DNA of 64,000 nucleotides from Armatimonadota bacterium (GCA_031459855.1 JAVKHP010000001.1:1765906-1829905); one strand, 5' to 3'. Positions 32,542 through 41,530 are shown, counted from the first letter of the stretch. Translations and numbers: made by a program. The notes: generated by a model not told the origin, from the letters alone.

Positions 32542-34947
32542 TTATGGGCGGCCTGGCGGTAGCGTCAAGCGTTCCTCCTCGAGCAGCGCATCCTCAAGCA
32601 GCAGTGCGGCGACTGCGTCCTGCTCCGCCCGCGCCGGATCCAGCGGGATGACGTGGTACCGTCCCGCCAGCCACTCGGGCAGCTGGTCACCGTAGTGCGG
32701 GCTTCCGGGCTCGCCCGAGGCGCCCGCCGCGTCGACGGCCCACAGTACGGGAGGATCGGTGGCCAGGTCGGCGATCAGCCGGTAGTTGGCGCCCAGGCTG
32801 GCCAGGTAGTTGGGATCGTAGCCGGTGTTGCACACGGTCACGCCGCTGCCGTGGACAGGGAGGCCGCCGCGGTCGAGCAACGTCCCCAGGTCGCCCCGCC
32901 CGGACAACGCGTGGCGTAGCGGGATCGTGTGGATGCGGCCCCAGGTCCAGGTGTCCATGGCCGGGCCCAGCCGGGCCTCCAGGGCGTCCACCGCGCGCCG
33001 CAGCGCGTGCAGTGCGGCGGTGGCGCGGTCGCCGTCGGGGAACCAGCCCCAGGGATCGCCGGTCAGCAGGGCGAGCGCAAGGCCGGCGTTGGCGCTGGCC
33101 ATCAGGTCCACCAGGGGCGCCGGGAAGCGCGCGGCGGCGACGGCGCGGCACCACTCTGCGAAGAACACCTCGAAGATGGCGGCGCCGACGGCATCGGTCG
33201 TCATGCGGCGATCCCAGGCACGCAGCACTGCCGCCGCGCGACGCACACGGGCGTCGCCGCTGCCGTCCACCAGCGCCAGCAGCCCGGGGACGCCCTCGAC
33301 GGCCCGCAGCGACAGCACGTCGAGCTGCATGCGGGCGAAATCGTCGGCGCTGAAGCGCTCCTGCGCCTCGAGCAGCTGTCGGATGCGGCGGGCCCGGAGG
33401 CCGCTGCTCCAGGTCCCCGAGAGAGGGTAGGGGAAGTCGGGCGGCGCGTTGTGGTTGTTGGCAGTACGCACCCAGCCGGTGGGCGGGTCGACGACCGCGG
33501 GCAGCATGTCGAAGGGGATGAACGCCCGCCACTGGTGGGCGGGGTCCCATCCGGGCCGGTAGGCGCGGTCCCACTGCTCGCGGATCGGGATGCGGCCGGC
33601 GCACTGGTAGGCGATGTGGCCGTCGACGTCGGCCAGGACGAAGTTGAGCGTGGGAACGCTCCAGGTGCGCAGCGCGGCGCGGACGGCGGCCACGCTGTCT
33701 GCCCGGGCGATCTCCAGCAGGCAGGTCAGCTCGTCGCTGTCCTCGGCGCCCAGCCAGCGCAGGCTCACGGGACCGGTGTCGCGCAGCGGGCCGGGCAGCA
33801 GGTGGTCGACGATAGGGCCGTTGCGCGACGCGCGCACGACCAGGTCGACGGCCGGCGCGCCGCGGACGGCGATCTCCTCGCGGCGCTCGCGCGCCGGCTC
33901 CCATCGGCCGTCGTAGAGGAACGCGCCGGGGTGCGTGGGATCGGTGCGCTCGAGGTACAGGTCGCGCTGCGAGCAGAGGTTGTTGGTCACGCCCCACGCC
34001 ACGCGCGCGTTGCGGCCCATGAGCAGGGCCGGCGTGCCCACGTAGGCGATCCCGGCGGCGTTGAACGACCCGCCGCAGAGGTGCAGCTCGTACCAGCAGC
34101 TGGTGACCCCGAAGGCGATGTGGGGGTCGCTGGCCAGCAGCGGTCGGCCGGTCACGCTGCGGTGTCCGGCTACGGCCCAGTTGTTGCTGCCCGGTCCCTC
34201 GCCGGCGCCCCCGCTGGCGAGCGGCTCCACCGGCGTCGCCGCGGGCGCCACCGCCGCGACGATCGTCTCGTCGCCGGCTTCGGGCAGCAGGAACGCCTCG
34301 TAGAGCCCGGGGTCGCGCAGCACGCGCTTGGCCAGCTCGGGGATGGCGATCACGGGCAGCCGCCCGGTGAGGTACCAGCGCAACTCGGCCAGCACCGCCA
34401 GCGAGTCGTACGGTGTCCACGGGTCGGGCGCGTAGTCGAGCAGGGCGAACTCGATGGGCAGGCCCCCTGCGCGCACGCCGATGCAGGCGTTCACCCCGGC
34501 GGAGAACGCCTCGAGGGCCACCCGGGTGGTCGCCGGCAGGCGCTCGAGGTGGGCCTGCGCGATGTGGGGCAGGCCGACGGTGCGGGCCACGATGTCCAGC
34601 TCGAGGCCATCGGGACCCAGCACCTCCGCCAGCCGCCCCAGCGCGCGCCGGCGCAGGTAGTCCATCTGCCACAAGCGGTCCTGGGCCATGGCGAAGCCGA
34701 CGCCGAAGAACAGGGCGTCGTCACGTGCGGCCAGGACATGGGGGATGCCCCAGCGATCGCGCAGGATCCGGACCGGCCCCGGCGCGCCGACGCGGAACGT
34801 GCCGGTGGTTGGTGGCACGCGTGCGGCGACCTCCGCCTGCCACCAGGCGTCGAACGCCTGCCGCGTGAGTCCTTCGGCGGCGCAGACGGCCTCGATGGGG
34901 ACGCCGGCCCCCAGCTGGCGCAGCAGGTCAGTCGAAGATCGCACCAT
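32542..34947 (-). CDS. penicillin acylase family amidohydrolase (Ntn hydrolase)
   Basis: The gene encodes 801 residues, the length of a full alpha-linker-beta precursor. The autocatalytic site is GEGPGSNNWAV: the Ser becomes the N-terminal nucleophile of the beta chain. Other conserved points are RDRWGIPHVLA, the PHIAFGVTSCWYELHL block and the NNHNAPP region with catalytic Asn. There is no signal peptide; instead residues 1-45 form a helical segment (VCAAEGLTRQAFDAWW) seen in some cytoplasmic members. It hydrolyses amide bonds of acylated amines or N-acyl compounds. As first gene of the 14-kb operon it may release a substrate processed downstream. Confidence 0.92.
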   Translation of the reverse strand: MVRSSTDLLRQLGAGVPIEAVCAAEGLTRQAFDAWWQAEVAARVPPTTGTFRVGAPGPVRILRDRWGIPHVLAARDDALFFGVGFAMAQDRLWQMDYLRRRALGRLAEVLGPDGLELDIVARTVGLPHIAQAHLERLPATTRVALEAFSAGVNACIGVRAGGLPIEFALLDYAPDPWTPYDSLAVLAELRWYLTGRLPVIAIPELAKRVLRDPGLYEAFLLPEAGDETIVAAVAPAATPVEPLASGGAGEGPGSNNWAVAGHRSVTGRPLLASDPHIAFGVTSCWYELHLCGGSFNAAGIAYVGTPALLMGRNARVAWGVTNNLCSQRDLYLERTDPTHPGAFLYDGRWEPARERREEIAVRGAPAVDLVVRASRNGPIVDHLLPGPLRDTGPVSLRWLGAEDSDELTCLLEIARADSVAAVRAALRTWSVPTLNFVLADVDGHIAYQCAGRIPIREQWDRAYRPGWDPAHQWRAFIPFDMLPAVVDPPTGWVRTANNHNAPPDFPYPLSGTWSSGLRARRIRQLLEAQERFSADDFARMQLDVLSLRAVEGVPGLLALVDGSGDARVRRAAAVLRAWDRRMTTDAVGAAIFEVFFAEWCRAVAAARFPAPLVDLMASANAGLALALLTGDPWGWFPDGDRATAALHALRRAVDALEARLGPAMDTWTWGRIHTIPLRHALSGRGDLGTLLDRGGLPVHGSGVTVCNTGYDPNYLASLGANYRLIADLATDPPVLWAVDAAGASGEPGSPHYGDQLPEWLAGRYHVIPLDPARAEQDAVAALLLEDALLEEERLTLPPGRP

Positions 34948-35114
34948 AGGACGTGCATTCGTGGCGCTACGGGGGGAACTCCTGGCGGTGCCGATGCGCG
35001 CTCCGGCGCGTTCAGTGGGCGTGCGGCGTCCATGCGCACGGTTGTCGAAGGCGCGTCGCCTCGAACGCCCGGGAATCCGAGGCCCGGCGGAACGGGGACG
35101 CCGGGACGAACCGG

Positions 35115-36002
35115 CTAGCGCACGCCGTCGTCCGGGCGCGCGCTGGTGCGCGTCAACCGGGTCAGGCTCTCGCGCAGCGGCTGCCAGATGCCGTCGGGAT
35201 CCTCCAGGACGTCGCCGTGCGGACCTGCGGCGGGCGCGACGGGGATCTCTGCGGTGGTCAGGCCGGCCGTCTCGGCCGGTCCGCTGCGGTCTTCTTCTTC
35301 GCGGCTCGCGCGCACGACCTGGACGAACGCGCGGACGACGGCTGGGTCGAACTGCGTGCCGGCGCGTCGCTGCAGTTCGCCCACCGCCTCCTGGGGGCTG
35401 CGCGCGTACCGGTACGGCCGGTCTTCGATCATCGCCAGGTACGCGTCGACCACCGCCACGATGCGCGCGCCCAGGGGGATCTCCTCACCGCGCAACCCCC
35501 GCGGGTAGCCGCGGCCGTCCCACCGCTCGTGGTGGGCGCGCACGATCTCGGCGACGCCCGCCAGCCGGGGGATGACCGCGAGCAGCTGCGCGCCGGACAC
35601 CGGATGAGTGCGGATCGTCCGCCACTCCTCGGCCGTGGGCGGGCAGGGGCTGCGCAGGATCTCCTCGGGCACGCTGATCTGGCCGACGTCGTGGAGGATG
35701 GCGCCGTAGCGCACCACCTCGACCTGGTCTGGCGGCAAGCCCATCGCGCGCGCCACCTGTGCGGCCAGCTCGCCGCTGCGGCGCGCGTGCCCCGGACGGT
35801 ACTCGGTGCGGGCGTCGGCGGCGTCGGTCAGCGCCAGCAGCGCGCAGATGTACGCGCGCTCGAGTTCCTCCAGTCGGCCGGGCCGGTCGACCCGCCCGAG
35901 CGCGTCGACGCCCCCGACGCGGTCCGCGGCGCGGGGCATGGAGCCTCCGTCCCACCCCTCGGAGTGCTCCGTCGTGCTCGGCATCACGGCGTGCGGCGGC
36001 AT
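35115..36002 (-). CDS. HD-GYP domain protein
   Basis: The gene encodes 295 residues. The HD-GYP motifs are present: YGAILHDVGQISVPE (HD; the usual lysine after HDIG replaced by Gln), RTHPVSGAQLL, HHERWDGRGYPRGLRGEEIPLGARI and VVDAYLAM. HD-GYP enzymes degrade cyclic di-GMP or related dinucleotides. No receiver or membrane domain is attached. Two starts have SDs: ATG 36002 (AGGAGA) and ATG 35939 (GGAGG). It is divergent from the TPR-HTH gene. The Lys to Gln change may affect activity. Confidence 0.9.
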   Translation of the reverse strand: MPPHAVMPSTTEHSEGWDGGSMPRAADRVGGVDALGRVDRPGRLEELERAYICALLALTDAADARTEYRPGHARRSGELAAQVARAMGLPPDQVEVVRYGAILHDVGQISVPEEILRSPCPPTAEEWRTIRTHPVSGAQLLAVIPRLAGVAEIVRAHHERWDGRGYPRGLRGEEIPLGARIVAVVDAYLAMIEDRPYRYARSPQEAVGELQRRAGTQFDPAVVRAFVQVVRASREEEDRSGPAETAGLTTAEIPVAPAAGPHGDVLEDPDGIWQPLRESLTRLTRTSARPDDGVR

Positions 36003-36301
36003 CGCGTGTCTCCTGCGTCGTCGTCCCGCCCGCGCCTGCGGGGCGGGCGACGGATGAGACCGGCTGAGGGCTCCGGCACTGCTCGTCGTAGCCGGCTGCT
36101 CCGTCGCCCGCCGCTCGCAGCTCCCCTGCGTTGCGCGCGGTGCACCATCTGGGCCTGCACCCGGCAGCGGGCGTGGCGTCTAGGTCTAGCGACTCTGTTG
36201 TACGGGAACAACCCTCGCAGGACCAGGGCAATTTGCACCGTCGGGGCACGCAGCGCGCGCCGTCGCGCGCGGCGCACCAGGAAGGTGTGAGGAACCTCGC
36301 G
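36003..36301. other. divergent intergenic region (~300 bp)
   Basis: It lies between the HD-GYP gene (-) and the TPR-HTH gene (+), so it should contain both promoters. I see the SD of the HD-GYP gene at its left edge and a weak GTTG-N8-CAAC inverted repeat at 36197-36212. No consensus promoter is obvious. Confidence 0.35.
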
Positions 36302-38242
36302 GTGACTTTAGAGGAACTGCTCCGACAGGCGGAAAGCTACCGGCGGGCGGGAGGGGCCGGCCCGGCACAGGCACTGCTCGCGCGGGCGGCCGCCATGCTG
36401 GCACCCACGGCCCCGGCCCGGGCTGCCGCGTTCTTCGAGGACGCCGGGCGACTGGCCATGCACGCTGGCGCCCACCAGATCGCCGCAGAGAACTTCGGCC
36501 GGGCGCTGGAGATACTCACACAACAGATGGACCCGCCGCCGGCCCTGCGCGCCCGGCTGTACGCCCGCCTCGCCCGCGCGCACTATGCTGGCGGCACGTT
36601 GCGGCGGGCTGCGGCGGCGGCGGGCCGGGCGGTGCGGCTGGCCCGCGGCGTGGATGCGGCCGTGGCCGCCGACGCCTACCTGGTCCTCGGTGCGGTCCTG
36701 CGCATGCGCGGTCGCCCCCGCGAGGCGCTCCGGGCGTTCCACCGGGCCCGACGGCTGGCACTGCAGGCGCGTCGGCTGCGGCGCGCCGCCGAGGCGTTGC
36801 ACGGCGGCGGTCGGGCCCTGCTGGACCTGGGCGAGGTCTGGCGGGCAGAGGTCGCGCTCAACCGTGCTGAACGAGAATACCGGCGGCTGCGCGGCGCTCC
36901 GACGCCCGTCCGCGTGGACCTCGTGCGGCTACGCCTCGTGCGCGAGGATGTGACAGGCGGCCTGGACGCGGTACGCGCGCTGCTGGCAGACGTCAGCGCC
37001 CGTCTGGACGCAGCGACGCACGCATCGGCCCTGGCGCTGGCCGCAGAGTTCCAGAGCCGCGTCGACCCCGCAGGCGGCCTGGAGACCGCGGTGCTGGCGT
37101 TCGAGCTGGCCTGTACGCTGGGCCGGCCCCCGGTGCTCGCGGACGTGGTGCCCGTACTGCTCCGCCTGCGGCGCGCTACCCGTCAGCCGCTGGCGCCTCG
37201 CGAGCAGCAGGTGGCGCGGGCGTTGGCCGCTGAACTGGGCCTGGCGGTGGACGCGGAGCACGGCCGCGCGTGGCACGGCGTTGACGACGATCGGGCCGTC
37301 CCCGAGGCTGACCGGGCAGGCGTGGCACCGCCGCTTCCCGCGACGATGCGCGAGCGCCCTGCGCCCTGGACCGACGGCGGGATTCCGCCGCGTCGCCTGT
37401 CGCATCGTGCCGACCGCAGCGCGCCGGACCTGCCGACGCCGGCGCCCACGGGGCAGGAGATCCGTGCGCTGCGCATCGCGCTGGGGTGGACCCAGGAACA
37501 GCTCGCCGAACGGGCGGGCTTCGAGGTGACGACCGTCAAGCGGGCGGAGCGCAACGCCGGCGTGCCGGAACGCACGATGCGCGCGCTGGCCATGGCCATG
37601 GGCGTCGCGCCCGCATCGACGGGACAGACCGCTGCGCGCTACTGGCGCCACATGGGCCGGGCGTACGAGGCGATGGGCTCGCTCCAGGAGGCGCGCGCGG
37701 CGTTCGCACAGGCGGCGAAGCTGGCCGGGGCCAGCGGCGACCTGCTGGGCGAGGCCCAGGCCGAGGTCGCGCTGGCGCGGCTGGACCTGCGCGCCGGTGA
37801 GGTCGGAGGGGTGGTGGGGCGACTGGAGCGGTGCGGCCGGGTGTTCGCCAGTGCCGGTGACGTGGCCGCCTGCCGCCAGGTGGAACGGCTGATGGCGCAG
37901 GCGCACGTGGCCATGGGCGATGCGGCCGCCGCGGTCGAGCGCCTCGAGGCGTTGCTGGATATGCCGGGCACGCCCGTCGAGGACCGGCTGGAACTGCTGG
38001 AGGCGCTGGCAGTCGCATGCGAGGCCGCCGGCAACCCGGTCCGGGCGGACGCGATGCGTCGGGAAGCTGCGCGGCTGCGGGCGGCGGGTGCCGCGCAGGC
38101 GCCCGCGCGCGTGCGCCAGTACGCGGAAGAGGCGGTGCGCCTGCACCGCGCCGGCCGCGAGGCGGAGGCGGCGTACATGGCCGAGGTCGCGGCGCGCTGG
38201 GCGTCCATCACCCAGGCCCTCGCGCAGGTGGCGTCGGGCTAA
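36302..38242 (+). CDS. TPR-rich protein with an internal XRE-type helix-turn-helix
   Basis: The protein has about 646 residues. Residues 1-300 are Ala/Arg-rich helical hairpins resembling tetratricopeptide repeats. After a Pro-rich linker, residues of about 380-440 form a Cro/C1-type HTH (IRALRIALGWTQEQLAERAG, then VTTVKRAERN). A second block of TPR-like helices follows to the end. A central HTH between two TPR blocks is unusual; known TPR regulators have the HTH at the N-terminus. GTG 36302 has GAGG at a good distance; GTG 36287 is an alternative. It is probably a sensor-regulator, perhaps of the adjacent HD-GYP gene. Confidence 0.7.
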   Translation: MTLEELLRQAESYRRAGGAGPAQALLARAAAMLAPTAPARAAAFFEDAGRLAMHAGAHQIAAENFGRALEILTQQMDPPPALRARLYARLARAHYAGGTLRRAAAAAGRAVRLARGVDAAVAADAYLVLGAVLRMRGRPREALRAFHRARRLALQARRLRRAAEALHGGGRALLDLGEVWRAEVALNRAEREYRRLRGAPTPVRVDLVRLRLVREDVTGGLDAVRALLADVSARLDAATHASALALAAEFQSRVDPAGGLETAVLAFELACTLGRPPVLADVVPVLLRLRRATRQPLAPREQQVARALAAELGLAVDAEHGRAWHGVDDDRAVPEADRAGVAPPLPATMRERPAPWTDGGIPPRRLSHRADRSAPDLPTPAPTGQEIRALRIALGWTQEQLAERAGFEVTTVKRAERNAGVPERTMRALAMAMGVAPASTGQTAARYWRHMGRAYEAMGSLQEARAAFAQAAKLAGASGDLLGEAQAEVALARLDLRAGEVGGVVGRLERCGRVFASAGDVAACRQVERLMAQAHVAMGDAAAAVERLEALLDMPGTPVEDRLELLEALAVACEAAGNPVRADAMRREAARLRAAGAAQAPARVRQYAEEAVRLHRAGREAEAAYMAEVAARWASITQALAQVASG

Positions 38243-38335
38243 CCCCTGCCCTCGGCACTTACGACAACCGGACCGCCGCGGCATCGCCTCACGTCCGTGC
38301 AGTGGGTCCACTCCGCGCATTGGGTGGAGGCCCGG

Positions 38336-38435
38336 GCATCCTCATTCACGTCCATGCATCCTCATCCACGCCCGTACATCCTCATCCACGCCCACGCATC
38401 CTCATTCACACCGGCGCGTCCCCATCCACGCAGGT
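38336..38435. repeat. five 20-bp tandem repeats
   Basis: Five consecutive 20-base units follow the pattern GCATCCTCATYCACGYCCRT, at 38336, 38356, 38376, 38396 and 38416. They lie in the 486-bp gene-free stretch 38243-38728. Unit 5 is the most degenerate. There is no spacer between units and no cas gene nearby, so this is a minisatellite, not CRISPR. Confidence 0.85.
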
Positions 38436-38487
38436 GCGCCCTTCGATCGACGGCGCACGCGACGCCGGCGGCGACCCCGGACACGCA

Positions 38488-38529
38488 ACGCGCGGACGCG
38501 CGTCCCTCCGGGGGCGCGCGTCCGCGCGT
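38488..38529. terminator. 15-bp perfect hairpin
   Basis: Arms 38488-38502 and 38515-38529 (ACGCGCGGACGCGCG and its exact complement) flank a 12-base loop that can itself pair. No T-tract follows on either strand. It may end transcription from the TPR-HTH gene or shield the downstream operon; the terminator role is tentative. Confidence 0.4.
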
Positions 38530-38656
38530 CGGTGAGACAGTGCCGCCGGCGCCAAGACGCCCTACGTGATAGGCGTGGCGTCCCCGCATCGGTGGGACCA
38601 GTGCGCACCGCCGCGATCTGCGCAGAGGGGTGGCACGGCAGGTGGCGAGGCGTCGC

Positions 38657-38670
38657 GGTGTAATTACACC
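38657..38670. promoter_or_regulatory. 14-bp palindromic operator candidate
   Basis: GGTGTAATTACACC is a perfect palindrome in otherwise very GC-rich sequence, 58 bases before the SelA-like start. The size and AT-rich centre suit a dimeric GntR- or similar-type repressor. No matching regulator gene is adjacent. Confidence 0.5.
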
Positions 38671-38728
38671 TGCTGGCGGCCGGATCTGGCCGGAGTCCAC
38701 CGGATGCCGGGAGCACGGAGGTCACCGC

Positions 38729-39886
38729 ATGGACCGCGCGACCAGGGACGTGTACGGGACGCTGGGCGTACGCCGCGTGATCAACGCGTGCGGGAACATG
38801 ACGCTGCTGGGTGGCTCGCGCCTCTCGCCGCGGGTGCTGGCCGCAATGGCTGCGGCCAACGACGCGTTCGTGGACATGGCCGAGTTGCTCGCGCGCTCGG
38901 GCGAGGCCATCGCGGCGCAGCTGGGGGCCGAGGCCGCCGTCGTGACCTCGGGGTGCTTCGCCGGCCTGGTGCTGGGCGCGGCGGCCATCATGACGGGCGC
39001 GGATCCTGCACGCATCGCCCGGCTGCCCGCCACCGACGGCATGCGCGACGAGTTCCTGATCCAGGCCCCGACCCGCTACCACTACGACCGCGCGGTGACG
39101 GTGCCCGGCGGCCGGCTCGTGCCCGTCGGCGACGCAAACGGCACCACGGCCGCACAACTGGAGGCCGCCATCGGGCCACGTACCGCGGGCATCCTGTACC
39201 TGGCCAAGGCCGAGGGCACGTCGGGCGTGCTGCCGCTGGCCGACGTGGTGGCGATCGCGCGCCGCGCCGGGATCGCGGTGCTCGTCGACGCGGCGGCTGA
39301 GGTGTATCCGCTGGACAGGATGCGCTGGCTGGCCGGTGGCAGCGGCGCCGATCTGGTGTGCTTCGGAGCCAAGTACTTCGGTGCGGTGAACTCGGCGGGC
39401 GTGGTGTGCGGCACCCGCCAGGCGGTCGAGGCCGTGATCCAGAACAACTTCGTCGCCTACGAGAGCGCCGACACCCAGGCGCTTGGCCGCGGCTACAAGG
39501 TCGACCGCCACGAGGTGATCGCCACGGTGGTCGCGCTGGAGGAGTGGTTCGCGCTGGACCACGAGGCGCGCCTGGCCCAGCAGGAGCGGCGCCTGCGGGC
39601 GATCGCGGCGGCGCTGGAGGGCCTCGCTGGCGTGCGGGCCGAGCTCGTCTGGGAGCAGCCCTCGCCCTGGAAGCGCCTGGTCGTCCGCCTGGACGAGGCC
39701 CGGGTGGGGACGACGGCCGCGGCCGTGGAGGCCGCGCTGCGCGAGGGCGAGCCCAGCATTCGCGTGCGCGTCGAGGACCACGCCCTGGTGCTGGCGGCCC
39801 ACACGCTGGACGACGGCGACGTTGAGATCGTCGGCCGGCGCTTGCGCCAGGTGCTGGCCATGGGGGCAGGGGCCGCGGGCGCGTGA
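38729..39886 (+). CDS. SelA-like PLP-dependent enzyme
   Basis: The gene encodes 385 residues. The SelA/DgaE-like fold type I pattern is clear: VRRVINACGNMTLLGGSRLS near the N-terminus, AEAAVVTSGCFAGLVLGAAA, VLVDAAAEVYPLDRM (PLP Asp), and the lysine in VCFGAKYFGAVNSAGVVCG. SelA proper needs tRNA-Sec partners, none seen here, so a catabolic lyase such as D-glucosaminate-6-phosphate ammonia-lyase or a related enzyme is more likely. The ATG has GGAGG eight bases upstream. The stop overlaps a mini-ORF leading to the flavoenzyme gene. Confidence 0.85.
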   Translation: MDRATRDVYGTLGVRRVINACGNMTLLGGSRLSPRVLAAMAAANDAFVDMAELLARSGEAIAAQLGAEAAVVTSGCFAGLVLGAAAIMTGADPARIARLPATDGMRDEFLIQAPTRYHYDRAVTVPGGRLVPVGDANGTTAAQLEAAIGPRTAGILYLAKAEGTSGVLPLADVVAIARRAGIAVLVDAAAEVYPLDRMRWLAGGSGADLVCFGAKYFGAVNSAGVVCGTRQAVEAVIQNNFVAYESADTQALGRGYKVDRHEVIATVVALEEWFALDHEARLAQQERRLRAIAAALEGLAGVRAELVWEQPSPWKRLVVRLDEARVGTTAAAVEAALREGEPSIRVRVEDHALVLAAHTLDDGDVEIVGRRLRQVLAMGAGAAGA

Positions 39887-39954
39887 CCGGCGCGGCGGCG
39901 ATCGGCCTCGACGCCACAGAGCATCCCGCAGGATCGAGGGGCAGCGTGCGGTGA
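39883..39954 (+). other. coupling mini-ORF, 23 codons
   Basis: GTG 39883 overlaps the SelA-like stop (GTGA) and the ORF's TGA overlaps the next GTG at 39951 (GTGA). The two starts are 68 bp apart and both read GTGACC; the bases before them (GGGGCAGGGGCC and GGGGCAGCGTGC) are also alike. This is consistent with a tandem junction duplication. Confidence 0.4.
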
Positions 39955-41078
39955 CCTACGACGTGGTCGTCATCGGTGTGGGCGGGATGGGCAGCGCCGC
40001 CGTCTACCACCTGGCCCGCCGGGGGGCGCGGGTGCTGGGCCTCGAGCAGTTCGACATCCCCCACGACCGCGGTTCCTCCCACGGGGTCACCCGCATCATC
40101 CGCCTGGCCTACTTCGAGGATCCGGCCTACGTGCCGCTGCTGCGTCGCGCGTACGCCCTCTGGCACGAGCTGCAGCACCGGTACGGCGAGCCGCTGCTCT
40201 ACATCACCGGCGCGATCGACGCCGGGCTCCCCGGCAGCGTGACGGTCGAGGGGTCGCTGCGTTCGTGCGCCGTGCATCACCTGCCCCACGAGGTGCTGGA
40301 CGCCGCCACGCTCGGGCGGCGGTACCCCGGCTACCGGCTGGCGCCGGAGATGGTGGCGGTCTACCAGCCCGACGGCGGCTTCGTGCTGTCCGAGCGCGCG
40401 ATCGTGGCCCACGTGATGCTGGCGCAGGCGGCCGGCGCCGAGGTGCACGCCCGCGAGCGGGTGCTAAGCTGGGACCCCGACGGCGGTCAGGTCGTCGTGC
40501 GCACCGACCGCGCCGTCTACCGTGCCCGGCGGCTGGTCGTCACGGCGGGCCCGTGGGCTGGCCGCCTCGTTCCGCGGCTGGCCGCCCTGGCAGTGCCCGA
40601 GCGGCAGGTCCTGCTGTGGGCGCAGCCGCGCCGGCCCGAGCTCTTCCGGCTGGGCGCGTTCCCGGTCTTCAACCTCGAGGCGCCGGAGGGCCGTTTCTAC
40701 GGATTTCCGATCTTCGGCGTCCCGGGCGTCAAGATCGGCAAGTACCACCACCGGCACGAGCGGGTCGACCCGGATGCGGTCTCGCGCGAGGTCACCGCCG
40801 AGGACGAGGCGGTGGTGCGCGAGGGGCTACGCCGCTACTTCCCCGAGGCCGACGGCCCGACCATGGCGATGAAGACGTGTCTGTTCACCAACTCGCCCGA
40901 CGAGCACTTCATCGTCGACCGTCTGCCCGAGGCGCCGCAGGTGTGCGTCGCCGCGGGCTTCTCGGGGCACGGCTACAAGTTCTGCAGCGTGATGGGCGAG
41001 ATCCTGGCCGACCTCGCCCTGGACGGCGCCAGCGCGTTCGACCTGCGCCTGTTCCGCGCGACCCGATTCGAGGCCTGA
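39951..41078 (+). CDS. sarcosine oxidase / N-methyltryptophan oxidase-like flavoenzyme
   Basis: The gene encodes 375 residues. It has the dinucleotide motif VVVIGVGGMGSAAVYHLARR at residues 5-24, DRGSSHGVTRIIRLAY (a family signature) and MKTCLFTNSPDEHFIVDRLP, in which the Cys is the site of covalent FAD attachment in monomeric sarcosine oxidase. GFSGHGYKF near the C-terminus completes the family pattern. It oxidises N-methyl amino acids or similar secondary amines with oxygen. It is coupled to the SelA-like gene, so the two may act on the same amino compound. Confidence 0.92.
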   Translation: MTYDVVVIGVGGMGSAAVYHLARRGARVLGLEQFDIPHDRGSSHGVTRIIRLAYFEDPAYVPLLRRAYALWHELQHRYGEPLLYITGAIDAGLPGSVTVEGSLRSCAVHHLPHEVLDAATLGRRYPGYRLAPEMVAVYQPDGGFVLSERAIVAHVMLAQAAGAEVHARERVLSWDPDGGQVVVRTDRAVYRARRLVVTAGPWAGRLVPRLAALAVPERQVLLWAQPRRPELFRLGAFPVFNLEAPEGRFYGFPIFGVPGVKIGKYHHRHERVDPDAVSREVTAEDEAVVREGLRRYFPEADGPTMAMKTCLFTNSPDEHFIVDRLPEAPQVCVAAGFSGHGYKFCSVMGEILADLALDGASAFDLRLFRATRFEA

Positions 41079-41257
41079 GGGACGGAGTCCACGGCGTCCT
41101 CACACCTCCGCCGCAGGCCCGCCGACCGGCGTCCAGACGGAGCCTCCGCACCGACGCGCAGGAGCCCGCGCGGATCCGCTGCCGCAGATCCCCGGCCGGC
41201 TTGCAGGCGGAGCCGGCGGGGCGATCGAGGCCGCGGCTGTGCGGCCCGCCGCAGGGG
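41079..41257. repeat. ~70-bp degenerate repeats in a convergent intergenic region
   Basis: CCGCCGCAGG-like elements recur at about 41110, 41181 and 41248 with accompanying GGCGTCCAGACGGAGCC / GGCTTGCAGGCGGAGCC blocks. The last copy includes the stop region of the small minus-strand gene. The period (about 67-71 bp) is close to that of the junction duplications elsewhere. Confidence 0.5.
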
Positions 41258-41431
41258 TCAGCCGGCCACTTCCGCGAAGAAACGGTCAAGTGCCTTGGTG
41301 AGCGCCTTCAGATGCTTGGCGAGATCCTCGCTCGACGGGTACTTGGACAACGACTCCAGCTCCTTGGAGATGCGCGATACCTCGCGGCGCGCCTCGGCGG
41401 CCGCGTCGCGCACTTGCAGACGTACGGGCAT
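41258..41431 (-). CDS. small conserved-looking helical protein, 57 aa
   Basis: A short gene from an ATG at 41429-41431 with an excellent SD (GGAGGGACGGCC). The product is fully helical and charged, with amphipathic segments (ARREVSRISKELESL and LAKHLKALTKALDRFFAEV). No family is recognised. It lies between two + strand genes, convergent with the flavoenzyme gene and divergent from glpK. It could be a small regulator or dimerising protein; the function is unknown. Confidence 0.55.
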   Translation of the reverse strand: MPVRLQVRDAAAEARREVSRISKELESLSKYPSSEDLAKHLKALTKALDRFFAEVAG

Positions 41432-41530
41432 GGCCGTCCCTCCGCAGCACCAGTGGTCTCTGCCATCTTGATTGCCACAAGAGCGCGGCGGCCCGCAAGA
41501 GGGGTGCCGGCGCCGGGGAGGACATAGCGC

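Noticed and set aside
38336-38435. Possible CRISPR array
   Set aside because: The 20-bp units are directly adjacent without spacers, are degenerate, and no cas genes are present.
38729-39886. True selenocysteine synthase (selA)
   Set aside because: No selB, selD or tRNA-Sec nearby, and the neighbour is an amino-acid flavoenzyme. A catabolic SelA-like enzyme fits better.
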